Positions 1 to 6,336 of a stretch of 11,052 nucleotides of DNA are shown in pieces; positions within the stretch are counted from its first letter, which is position 1, and each line of letters begins with the position of its first letter. Both the position numbers and the translations under genes were made by a program. Origin of the DNA: GCA-003244245 sp035276605 (GTDB lineage: Bacteria; Actinomycetota; Actinomycetes; Mycobacteriales; Pseudonocardiaceae); the NCBI GenBank assembly GCA_035276605.1, contig DATELN010000058.1, positions 1 through 11,052 on the forward strand, written 5' to 3'. Under the pieces are notes generated by a model. The model made no database searches, was not told the DNA's origin, and saw nothing but the letters and a program-made list of their open reading frames with translations.

Positions 1-1035
1 GCCCGGCGGGCTCGGCCCCGAGTTCGGGAGAAGCTGATCACTCTCGCGCATGGTGCCGGTGGTAAGGCAACCCAGTCGCTGATTGAGGCCATCTTCCTGG
101 ACGCCTTCCGCAATCCCTTGCTGGAACCTCTGGAAGACGCCGCGACAGTGACCGCGGGCGATGCTCGGCTGGCCTTCACGACGGATTCCTACGTGGTGTC
201 ACCGTTGTTCTTCCCCGGGGGGAACATCGGTGACCTAGCGGTCAACGGCACCGTTAACGACCTGGCTGTCTCCGGAGCGCGACCGGCGCATCTTTCGGCC
301 GGTTTCATCCTGGAGGAAGGATTCCCGGTCGAGGACTTGCGTCGGATCGTGACGTCGATGGCCGAAGCCGCGGCGGCAGCCGGCGTGTCCATCGTCACCG
401 GCGACACCAAGGTCGTCCAGCGAGGGAAAGGCGACGGCTGCTACATCAACACAGCCGGGGTCGGGCTGATTACCGGCGGTTTGAACCTGGGCGTGGCCAC
501 GGCCCGCCCCGGCGACCTGGTGATCGTGTCTGGGCCGGTGGGCGACCACGGCATCACCATCCTGCTGGAACGCGGCGAACTTGATCTCGACGCCGAGCTT
601 GTCTCCGACACCGCACCGGTCCACGAGTTGGTCCAGGGTTTGCTCGATGCGGTGGGGCCACAGGTGCGAGCGATGCGCGACGCTACCCGTGGTGGGGTCG
701 CGACGATCCTCAACGAGGTGGCCACCGCGGCTGGTGTGGCCGTGGTCGTCGAGGAGGATGCGGTTCCGGTGCGGCCGGAGGTCCGCGGAGCCTGCGAGAT
801 CCTGGGCATCGACCCGCTGTACGTCGCCTGTGAGGGACGCATCGTGGCGATCGTCGATCCGGCCGCAGCCGACGACGCTGTCGCTGCGCTACGGGCCCAT
901 CCACTGGGCACCGGGGCAACGGTGGTCGGCCGCGTCGCCGAGGACCCACCCGGGTTGGTCATGCTCAAGACCGGGTTCGGGGGAACCCGAATGATTGATT
1001 TGCTCGTCGGCGATCCGTTGCCCCGGATCTGCTGA
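1..1035 (+). CDS. hypE: Hydrogenase maturation factor HypE (5' end cut by window)
   Basis: HypE dehydrates the thiocarboxamide that HypF places on its C-terminal cysteine, giving a thiocyanate that supplies the CN ligands of the [NiFe]-hydrogenase iron; it works with HypF and the HypC-HypD scaffold in the cytoplasm. The frame is open from base 1, and the first 39 visible codons already read as the HypE N-terminus, including the HGAGGK motif at visible residues 17-22. The TTG at 118 is therefore internal, and the true start lies at or just before the window edge. The PurM/AIRS-like fold is shown by TTDSYVVSP (visible residue ~60), GDTKVV and RDATRGG. The protein ends in P-R-I-C, so the essential C-terminal cysteine is present. 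A small unknown gene follows after about 20-36 bp and is probably co-transcribed. hypC and hypD, commonly upstream of hypE, are not visible. Confidence 0.97.
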   Translation, partial: ARRARPRVREKLITLAHGAGGKATQSLIEAIFLDAFRNPLLEPLEDAATVTAGDARLAFTTDSYVVSPLFFPGGNIGDLAVNGTVNDLAVSGARPAHLSAGFILEEGFPVEDLRRIVTSMAEAAAAAGVSIVTGDTKVVQRGKGDGCYINTAGVGLITGGLNLGVATARPGDLVIVSGPVGDHGITILLERGELDLDAELVSDTAPVHELVQGLLDAVGPQVRAMRDATRGGVATILNEVATAAGVAVVVEEDAVPVRPEVRGACEILGIDPLYVACEGRIVAIVDPAAADDAVAALRAHPLGTGATVVGRVAEDPPGLVMLKTGFGGTRMIDLLVGDPLPRIC

Positions 1036-1071
1036 CCACACTGCCGGGGAGGTCCGCTGAATCGAACGGAG

Positions 1072-1362
1072 TTGATCGCCGAGATCGTGGCCGACTGGCC
1101 CGAACCCGGTGAAGTTGTATACATCGAACGCCGGGGCGAGAACTATTTGGTGAAGCGCACCGGCGACGATGGCGCATTGCCCGTGCCAGCGCCGGAAGAG
1201 TCACTTCCGGATGCCTGGATTTACTACGGCGGGTGGCAAGCGCATCACCGCGACGACCTATCGGCATTTTTCGATGACCTGTTCGCCGAGATGGACGCCG
1301 CGGCCGGAGGCCATGATCGTTGCCGGTGGTCGCCGGATGACCCCTGGCCACACGCGCACTAG
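1072..1362 (+). CDS. Small acidic protein of unknown function in hyp cluster
   Basis: I do not recognise this protein of about 96-101 residues. It lies just after hypE on the same strand, so it is probably in the hyp transcript. The frame has no ATG near its 5' end. The TTG at 1072 is used here, but the strong site GGAGGT at 1048-1053 sits 19 bases ahead of it. A CTG at 1057, three bases after that site, would give an N-terminus reading (M)NRTELIAEIVADWP and may be the real start. The protein is rich in Asp and Glu and has a likely beta-hairpin (VVYIERRGENYLVKR) and a later segment, DAWIYYGGWQ, leading into an acidic helix (DDLSAFFDDLFAEMD). One cysteine lies near the C-terminus. There is no signal peptide or membrane segment. 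By position it may help hydrogenase maturation, but this is inference only. Confidence 0.7.
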   Translation: MIAEIVADWPEPGEVVYIERRGENYLVKRTGDDGALPVPAPEESLPDAWIYYGGWQAHHRDDLSAFFDDLFAEMDAAAGGHDRCRWSPDDPWPHAH

Positions 1363-1377
1363 CACGTGCGATCAGTG

Positions 1378-1439
1378 CGCGGAGTTCGACAGCAGGACTG
1401 CCGGCAGTCTTGTGCACAGCCCTGTTGTCGAACTCCGCG
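1378..1439. repeat. Long inverted repeat with nested palindrome
   Basis: A perfect 14-bp inverted repeat (cgcggagttcgaca at 1378-1391, complement at 1426-1439) extends inward to a 19-bp stem (1378-1396 with 1421-1439) whose only non-Watson-Crick pair is G-T at 1392/1425. The 24-base interior holds nearly all of a second perfect palindrome, gactgccggcagtc (1396-1409), and then tgtgcaca (1411-1418). It lies between the stop of the small gene (1362) and the start of the nuclease-like gene (1493), both on the + strand. In RNA it would be a very stable hairpin. No T-run follows, so it is not a classical terminator, though actinobacterial terminators often lack one. It could equally be an RNA-processing element, a protein-binding site or a small mobile palindrome. 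Confidence 0.85.
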
Positions 1440-1492
1440 ACGCTAGGGTTGTCAAGTCACGAGCACTACTGGCCCACTGAGTCGAGGGCGCG

Positions 1493-2563
1493 ATGGTTTA
1501 CCGCCTCCACATGTCCGAGCGGACGACATTCAAGCGTTGCCGGCGGGAATGGGATTTCAGCTCGCGCAATCGTCAAAACCTTGAACCTACTGCCGGCTCT
1601 GGCTTGGTCGATTTCACTCAGGCCCTGCGCGACGCGCTAGCTGTGTACTACTTCCCCGGAATGTGGGAATGGGACCGGGCGATCGTGCAGCCGTTGGTGC
1701 ACCAAGCGCTGGACCGTTCCCTGCGCGGTCAGGCTGAGGGTGCCATAGGCGAAGAGGCGCTGCAGGAGTTGCAGAGTCGCGGTCATGCGCTGCTCGATGC
1801 CTACGCCGCGTGGGCGCCGACGGTGGACCACTTCACCCCTATTCGCGTGGACACCGACTTCGAGGTCAACGTTCCGGACCCGGCAAGGCCCGGAACCAGC
1901 TTGCTCACCGCAGCTGGCGACGAGGTCAAGTTGTACGGTCGCGTCGACTTGCTGGTCATCGACTCCGACGACGCATACTGGGTGGTCCAGCATCGGTTGG
2001 TCAGCGACGGTTGGGCGGATCATGATGCCCTTCAGCTGGATGAGCAGACGATCACCTGGGCCTGGGCATGGCCTCAGTTCTACCTGGGGATGCAGATTTC
2101 GGGCACGATATACAACGAGATGCGTGCCGACGCCGGGGAACTGCCCATCCCGGTTCCGGTTTCGGAGGGACGCCCGCAGGTGGGTCATCGCCGGATGTAT
2201 GCCCGCAGCGGCACGGTCTCTGGTGAAAGACTGCATGCCGAAGGTACTGACGCGTTCCGCCGTACCCGGATCCGGCGCACCGCGACCGAACTGGCGGCGA
2301 CCGGGGTGGATCTAGCCGCCGAAGTCAACGCGGCCATCAGCCCGAATCTTCAGATTTATCCGAGTCCCTCGCCAGAGGTGTGCTCCCGCTGCTTGTACCG
2401 GTCTCCTTGCCTGATCGTGAACCAGGGCGAGGATCCGACCGCTGAGCTGTCCCAGTCCTACCGTCCTCGTCCTCCGGAGACCGTCGAGGAGGGCCGCCTC
2501 GGTGGTGTCACCTGGTCCATGAACCGCGGCGCAGCCCCACCCCCCTGGGCCAGCAAACGCTGA
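1493..2563 (+). CDS. RecB/Cas4-like Fe-S PD-(D/E)XK fold protein, catalytic motif degraded
   Basis: The 356-residue product resembles RecB-type nuclease domains with an Fe-S cluster, as in Cas4 and AddB. Residues 12-21 contain CRREW, where such proteins carry their first cluster cysteine (Cys16). The other three follow the usual C-x2-C-x5-C spacing near the C-terminus (Cys297, Cys300, Cys306). VH at 69-70 may match the helical His motif, and GRVDLLVI (149-156) is the metal-binding Asp strand (Asp152). The next strand should read D/E-x-K but reads WVVQHR (163-168), so acid and lysine appear as Gln166 and Arg168. Nuclease activity is therefore doubtful. After the last cysteine comes a 50-residue Pro/Arg-rich tail. 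The ATG at 1493 has GAGGG five bases upstream. No phage, CRISPR or recombination gene is near; the setting is hydrogenase maturation. The fold is a confident call, the function unknown. Confidence 0.85.
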   Translation: MVYRLHMSERTTFKRCRREWDFSSRNRQNLEPTAGSGLVDFTQALRDALAVYYFPGMWEWDRAIVQPLVHQALDRSLRGQAEGAIGEEALQELQSRGHALLDAYAAWAPTVDHFTPIRVDTDFEVNVPDPARPGTSLLTAAGDEVKLYGRVDLLVIDSDDAYWVVQHRLVSDGWADHDALQLDEQTITWAWAWPQFYLGMQISGTIYNEMRADAGELPIPVPVSEGRPQVGHRRMYARSGTVSGERLHAEGTDAFRRTRIRRTATELAATGVDLAAEVNAAISPNLQIYPSPSPEVCSRCLYRSPCLIVNQGEDPTAELSQSYRPRPPETVEEGRLGGVTWSMNRGAAPPPWASKR

Positions 2564-2564
2564 T

Positions 2565-4814
2565 TTATTGCCCGGTGGCGGCCGCGACGACGACCTGGCC
2601 GAGGCTGATGCCGGCGTCGTTGGGCGGGACACGGTGGTGGGTAAGCACGTCAAATCCGGCTTGCTCCAGACCCGCTACGGTGCGCTCGAGGAGCAGCAGA
2701 TTCTGGAACACCCCACCGGATAGGGCGGCGACGTTGACGCCGGTGGTTTCCCGCAGCATCACGCAGATCCGGACGATCGCATCGGCCAGGCCGTGGTGGA
2801 ACCGGGTAGCAATCGCTTCCGAAGCTACGCCCGCTTGCAGGTCGGTCACCGCCGCCCGCACCAGATCCACGCCGTGCAGCTGCAGCACCGCTCCATCACT
2901 GATCGTCGCGCCGTAGCTGCCCGACTCGGTCAGGTCGGCTCGTTGTTCGAGCTCCACCGCGGCCTGGCCCTCGTAGTTGATGGAGTCGCGGATCCCCAGA
3001 ATGGCCGCGACCGCGTCGAACAGGCGTCCCGCGCTGGACGTCAGTGGTGCGTTCACCCGCCGGGCCGCCATGGCCAGCACGGCATTCCAGTGCTGGGCAT
3101 GGCGCTGGATCAAGTCTTGCGGCGCCTCCGAACCCAGGTAGGCGGCCGCCATCCGCCACGGTTGCCGGATCGCCGCGGCGCCACCCGGCAGCGGGACCGG
3201 AACCAGGTGTGCCATCCGTTGGAACCCGGTGAGGTCAGCCAGCAGGAACTCGCCACCCCACAACGTGCCATCACTGCCATAGCCCGTGCCGTCGAAGGCC
3301 ACTCCCAGCACCGGACCGACCGCGCCGTTGTCGGCGAGGCAGGAGGCGATATGCGCATGGTGGTGCTGGACACCCACGAGTCCCACGTCAGCGAGGTCGA
3401 CAGCGTATTTGGTGGACAGGTATTCGGGATGCAAGTCGTACGCCACGACTTCGGGCGTCACGTCGAAAAGGCGCCGGAAGTGCTCAATGCCCTCGGTGAA
3501 GGAGCGCAGTGTCTCGTAGTTCTCCAGATCGCCGATGTGGTGGGAAAGAAACGCGTGCCGTCCACGTGCCAGGCAGAATGTGCTCTTGAGTTCGGCTCCG
3601 CAGCCCAGGATCGGGCGGGGCACTGGTTGCGCGAGAGTCAACGGCTCGGGCGCGTAACCGCGGGACCGGCGCACTGGCAGTTCAGCGCCGCGGAAGACCC
3701 GCACTACCGAGTCATCGGTACGCATGTGGATCGCCCGGTCGTGCGTCAGGTAGGCATCCGCAATACCCGTCAGCCGCTGACGCGCATCCTCGTCCTGGTA
3801 GGCGATTGGCTCGTCGGAGATATTTCCACTGGTCAGCACGATGGGAGCGGCGATGTCGCGCAGCAGCAGGTGATGCAGCGGGGTGTAGGGCAGCATCAGG
3901 CCCAGGCTGCGGTTGCCGGGCGCGACGGCAGCAGCGACGGGCGCGTCGCGGCGCCGCGGTAGCAGCACCACCGGCCGCCGCCGTCCGGCCAGCAACCGCT
4001 CCGCCACCGGATCAATCTCGCATAGCTCGCGCGCGGCGGCCAGGTCGGTCACCATCAGCGCGAATGGCTTGTCCTCACGATGCTTGCGCGCCCGCAACTC
4101 AGCGGTCGCGGCCGCATCATCGGCCAGCGCCGCGACGTGGAAACCACCAAGTCCCTTGACCGCCAGCACCGCCCCGGCCTTGAGCAACTGCGCGGCCTCG
4201 GTCAGGGGCTGCCCGGGTAACTCCGCGCCGCCGGCGTCGATCAGCCGCAGCCGGGGTCCACAGGCTGGGCAGCACACCGGCTGCGCGTGGAAGCGCCGAT
4301 CGGTCGGATCGTGGTATTCACGTGCGCAGGCCTGGCACATCGCGAACGGGGCCATGGTGGTAAACCGCCGGTCATAGGGCACATCGCGCACGATGGTGAA
4401 CCGCGGACCGCAGTTGGTGCAGTTGATGAACGGATAGTCGAACCGGCGATCGGTGGGATCAGCCAGTTCGCGCAGGCAGTCATCGCAGGTGGCAGTGTCC
4501 GCAGAGATCAAAGTATCGCGACGTCCGGCGGCGTTGCTGGACACGATGTGAAAACCCGACTCCCCGGTAGGAGCCAGCGGGCTGGTCCGCACCTGCTCGA
4601 TGACGGCCAGCGGCGGCGCCTGCGCCGGCAGCGTGGCGAGGAACTCGCTGACCGCCTGCTCAGCGCCCTCAATCTCAACGAAGACGCCAGCGGTGTCATT
4701 GCCGACCCGGCCGGACAGTCCAAAACGGTGCGCTAAACCGTGGACGTAAGGCCGGAACCCCACGCCTTGGACGACACCTTCGACCCGCACCTCAACTCGG
4801 ATACTGTGCTGCAC
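2565..4814 (-). CDS. hypF: Carbamoyltransferase HypF
   Basis: HypF uses carbamoyl phosphate and ATP to carbamoylate the C-terminal cysteine of HypE, the first step in making the CN ligands of [NiFe]-hydrogenase. The 749-residue product has the full domain order. An acylphosphatase domain spans about residues 5-90 (EGVVQGVGFRPYVHG). Two C-x2-C-x18-C-x2-C zinc fingers follow (Cys110/113/132/135 and Cys160/163/182/185). Then come a YrdC/Sua5-like domain (KGLGGFH at 220-226) and a Kae1-like carbamoyltransferase domain with the metal motif HHHAH (484-488) and FDGTGYG. The start is a GTG at 4814 with GGGAG nine bases upstream; length and N-terminus fit the family. The open frame runs further upstream only as antisense to hypA. 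It diverges from hypA and ends one base from the stop of the convergent nuclease-like gene. Confidence 0.97.
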   Translation of the reverse strand: MQHSIRVEVRVEGVVQGVGFRPYVHGLAHRFGLSGRVGNDTAGVFVEIEGAEQAVSEFLATLPAQAPPLAVIEQVRTSPLAPTGESGFHIVSSNAAGRRDTLISADTATCDDCLRELADPTDRRFDYPFINCTNCGPRFTIVRDVPYDRRFTTMAPFAMCQACAREYHDPTDRRFHAQPVCCPACGPRLRLIDAGGAELPGQPLTEAAQLLKAGAVLAVKGLGGFHVAALADDAAATAELRARKHREDKPFALMVTDLAAARELCEIDPVAERLLAGRRRPVVLLPRRRDAPVAAAVAPGNRSLGLMLPYTPLHHLLLRDIAAPIVLTSGNISDEPIAYQDEDARQRLTGIADAYLTHDRAIHMRTDDSVVRVFRGAELPVRRSRGYAPEPLTLAQPVPRPILGCGAELKSTFCLARGRHAFLSHHIGDLENYETLRSFTEGIEHFRRLFDVTPEVVAYDLHPEYLSTKYAVDLADVGLVGVQHHHAHIASCLADNGAVGPVLGVAFDGTGYGSDGTLWGGEFLLADLTGFQRMAHLVPVPLPGGAAAIRQPWRMAAAYLGSEAPQDLIQRHAQHWNAVLAMAARRVNAPLTSSAGRLFDAVAAILGIRDSINYEGQAAVELEQRADLTESGSYGATISDGAVLQLHGVDLVRAAVTDLQAGVASEAIATRFHHGLADAIVRICVMLRETTGVNVAALSGGVFQNLLLLERTVAGLEQAGFDVLTHHRVPPNDAGISLGQVVVAAATGQ

Positions 4815-4832
4815 AGCAGGATTCTCCCGCCC

Positions 4833-4855
4833 TTGACAAGATCCCCGCACGGGGA
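4833..4855 (+). promoter_or_regulatory. Candidate hypAB promoter -35 element with adjoining operator-like inverted repeat
   Basis: The 73 bp between the divergent hypF and hypA starts contain a consensus TTGACA at 4833-4838. Three bases later comes the inverted repeat tcccc-gcac-gggga (4842-4855), filling what would be the -35/-10 spacer. The hexamer at the expected -10 distance (tggact, 4857-4862) is poor, so either a regulator activates the promoter or the -10 has been misplaced. A protein bound to this repeat could control both hypAB and hypF. This rests on pattern only. Confidence 0.35.
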
Positions 4856-4874
4856 CTGGACTGGACGCATAACC

Positions 4875-4881
4875 GAGGAGG
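4875..4881 (+). promoter_or_regulatory. Ribosome binding site that fixes the hypA start at TTG 4888
   Basis: GAGGAGG lies six bases before the TTG at 4888. The ATG at 4882 directly abuts this site with no spacer, so it cannot be used efficiently. Starting at TTG gives Met-His-Glu, the N-terminus that HypA needs for nickel binding. Confidence 0.85.
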
Positions 4882-4887
4882 ATGCTC

Positions 4888-5220
4888 TTGCACGAGATGG
4901 CGATCACCCAGAGCGTAGTCCAGGCGGTGTGCGATCGGATGGGTGATGCGCAGATACGCCGAGTCTGTCTAGAAATCGGCACGTTGTCTGGCGTCGTGGC
5001 TGATTCGGTCCAGTTCTGCTTCGATCTTATTACCGAGGGCACCACCCTCGAAGGAGCATCGTTAGAAATCATCCAACCTACGGGCCGGGCACGCTGCCGC
5101 GACTGCGGCGCGGAGTTTGTGCTGAATGACCTGCTCGTGCTGTGCGAATGCGGCAGCGCCAACCGCGAACTCCTCGCGGGAGAAGAACTCAAAATTCGGG
5201 AAGTTGAGGTAATGGCCTGA
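4888..5220 (+). CDS. hypA: Hydrogenase nickel metallochaperone HypA
   Basis: HypA carries Ni(II) to the hydrogenase large-subunit precursor together with HypB. The product is 110 residues, normal for the family. It opens with Met-His-Glu-Met-Ala; His2 and the N-terminal amine are the known nickel ligands. The zinc site comes from Cys70 and Cys73 (CRDC) plus Cys86 and Cys88 (CECGS). The second pair is C-x-C, where many HypA proteins have C-x2-C. The start is TTG at 4888, six bases after GAGGAGG; an ATG two codons upstream overlaps no usable spacer and would bury His2. The TGA stop shares its A with the hypB ATG, which implies translational coupling. Confidence 0.96.
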   Translation: MHEMAITQSVVQAVCDRMGDAQIRRVCLEIGTLSGVVADSVQFCFDLITEGTTLEGASLEIIQPTGRARCRDCGAEFVLNDLLVLCECGSANRELLAGEELKIREVEVMA

Positions 5221-5990
5221 TGTGCGCAACGTGCGGCTGCTCCGGCGACACCATTCTTGAACCCCACGAGCATGACCACGAGCACAATCACCACGGTCAC
5301 GAGCATGACCACGGGCACGGCCACAACCACAGCCATTCGCAGACCCGAACGGTCACCCTCGAACAGGCAGTGCTGGCTCGCAACGACGCGCTCGCCGAGC
5401 GCAACCGCAAGTGGTTGGCCGAGCGCAGCATTCTCGCCGTGAACTTGATGAGCTCACCCGGTGCTGGCAAGACCACGCTGCTTGAGCGCACTATCCGGGA
5501 GCTGGGGGCCCAGCTGAGGGTATCGGTCATCGAGGGCGATCAGGAGACGGTGCTAGACGCTGACCGTATCCGGGCCACCGGCGCCCCCGCGGTACAGATC
5601 AATACCGGATCTGGCTGCCACCTCGACGCGAAGATGCTCGCCGGTGGGCTGCAGACGCTGGACCCGCCGGAGGGCTCAGTGGTGCTGATCGAAAACGTGG
5701 GAAACCTGGTGTGCCCAGCGCTGTTCGACCTCGGGGAACAGGCCCGCGTCGTGATCACCTCAGTCACCGAGGGCGCAGAGAAGCCCCGGAAATACCCGCA
5801 GATGTTCCGCGCCGCTGACCTGGTGCTGCTCAACAAGATCGACCTGCTGCCGTACGTCAAGTTCGATGTCGACGACTTCTTGGAGGGGGCTCGACGCGCG
5901 AACCCGGGTGTCGAGGTGCTGCAGCTGTCGGCCACTACCGGCGACGGCATTACCGACTGGTACGGCTGGCTGCGCGCCCGCCTGCCCTAG
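5220..5990 (+). CDS. hypB: Hydrogenase nickel-insertion GTPase HypB
   Basis: HypB is a SIMIBI-class GTPase that supplies nickel to HypA and the hydrogenase precursor in a GTP-dependent step. The 256-residue product carries three metal regions: an N-terminal C-x2-C-G-C motif (Cys2, Cys5, Cys7), a histidine stretch with 13 His between residues 16 and 39, and the GTPase-domain site formed by Cys133-His134 and Cys165. The P-loop is SSPGAGKT (78-85), and the guanine-specificity motif NKID is at 205-208. The His stretch suggests nickel storage or buffering as well as delivery. The ATG overlaps the hypA stop by one base. The gene ends 12 bp from the convergent pspC-like gene. Confidence 0.97.
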   Translation: MCATCGCSGDTILEPHEHDHEHNHHGHEHDHGHGHNHSHSQTRTVTLEQAVLARNDALAERNRKWLAERSILAVNLMSSPGAGKTTLLERTIRELGAQLRVSVIEGDQETVLDADRIRATGAPAVQINTGSGCHLDAKMLAGGLQTLDPPEGSVVLIENVGNLVCPALFDLGEQARVVITSVTEGAEKPRKYPQMFRAADLVLLNKIDLLPYVKFDVDDFLEGARRANPGVEVLQLSATTGDGITDWYGWLRARLP

Positions 5991-6003
5991 CCGGTACCCG
6001 GCT
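5989..6003. terminator. Short hairpin between convergent hypB and PspC-domain gene
   Basis: agccgg-tac-ccggct forms a 6-bp GC-rich stem with a three-base loop, spanning from the hypB stop codon into the stop codon of the opposing gene. It could act in both directions, but it is short and has no T-run on either side. Confidence 0.3.
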
Positions 6004-6194
6004 CAGTACGGCTGCTTGGGCATCAGCACCCACAGCGCTAGATAAACCACGAACTGGGGCCCGGGCAGCAGGCAGGACAGCACGAACAGCAGCCGGACCA
6101 TGTTGGCGTCCCAGCCATACCGTTGGGCTATGCCGGCGCACACACCGGCGATGACTTTGCCTTCGCGTGGCCGGGTCAAGGTCGTTGTACTCAT
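6003..6194 (-). CDS. PspC-domain small membrane protein
   Basis: This 63-residue protein is almost entirely one PspC domain, a family linked to envelope-stress (phage-shock) responses and found as small stand-alone proteins in many actinobacteria. Residues 1-12 are polar and basic. REGKVIAGVCAGIAQRYGWD (10-29) is the typical PspC opening, followed by a hydrophobic membrane segment at about 33-58 broken by a Pro-Gly pair (MVRLLFVLSCLLPG, then VVYLALWVLMP). It ends in PKQPY. The start is ATG at 6194, with AGGAG six bases upstream at 6201-6205. The frame is open further upstream, but nothing there looks like this family. It is unrelated to hydrogenase maturation as far as the sequence shows, and marks the edge of the hyp cluster. 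Confidence 0.9.
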   Translation of the reverse strand: MSTTTLTRPREGKVIAGVCAGIAQRYGWDANMVRLLFVLSCLLPGPQFVVYLALWVLMPKQPY

Positions 6195-6276
6195 CGACGT
6201 CTCCTGGAGGGGCGGGCAGTTTCCACTCTTCCTGGCGGCGGCTGCCCCGGCGTCAGTGTGCACCCTGAATCCGATA

Positions 6277-6291
6277 TCGGGGTCACCCCGA
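6277..6291. promoter_or_regulatory. Operator-like inverted repeat upstream of PspC-domain gene
   Basis: tcggggt-c-accccga is a perfect 7+7 inverted repeat. It partly overlaps a second palindrome, ccgatatcgg (6271-6280). On the - strand it lies about 80 bases before the PspC-gene start, just downstream of an AT-rich tttaaa (6297-6302) that might be part of a -10 region. A repressor site at a transcription start would look like this, but no convincing -35 is seen. Confidence 0.3.
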
Positions 6292-6320
6292 GAAGGTTTA
6301 AATCGGCATCCAGTGCGGGT

Positions 6321-6335
6321 CGGCCTAGCAGGCCG
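6321..6335 (-). terminator. Hairpin just after the peptidase gene stop
   Basis: cggcct-agc-aggccg (6-bp stem, three-base loop) begins directly after the stop codon of the - strand peptidase gene (6337-6339). It fits a GC-rich actinobacterial terminator without a T-run. It could separate that gene from the PspC-domain gene downstream. Confidence 0.35.
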
Positions 6336-6336
6336 G

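Noticed and set aside
441..1124. - strand open frame (227 residues) opposite hypE
   Set aside because: It is Ser/Thr/Arg-rich shadow translation of hypE with no motif; hypE itself is certain.
1384..1433. LexA/SOS-box reading of gttcga and tcgaac in the inverted repeat
   Set aside because: The actinobacterial SOS box is TCGAAC-N4-GTTCGA. Here the halves are in the opposite order and about 40 bases apart.
1378..1439. Integron attC site
   Set aside because: The arms lack the RYYYAAC/GTTRRRY core ends, no integrase is present, and flanking genes are not cassette-like.
1493..2563. Cas4 of a CRISPR-Cas adaptation module
   Set aside because: No CRISPR repeats and no cas1 or cas2 are in the window, and the D/E-x-K motif is missing. 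The similarity is to the shared Fe-S nuclease fold.
2793..3962. Long + strand open frame (389 residues) opposite hypF
   Set aside because: It lies wholly inside the well-supported hypF gene, shows no recognisable domain, and is the kind of open antisense frame expected in GC-rich DNA.
4815..5336. N-terminal extension of the hypF reading frame to give a 923-residue protein
   Set aside because: This part is antisense to hypA and the hypB start and resembles no HypF domain. The GTG at 4814 has its own ribosome site and gives a 749-residue protein with the standard HypF N-terminus.
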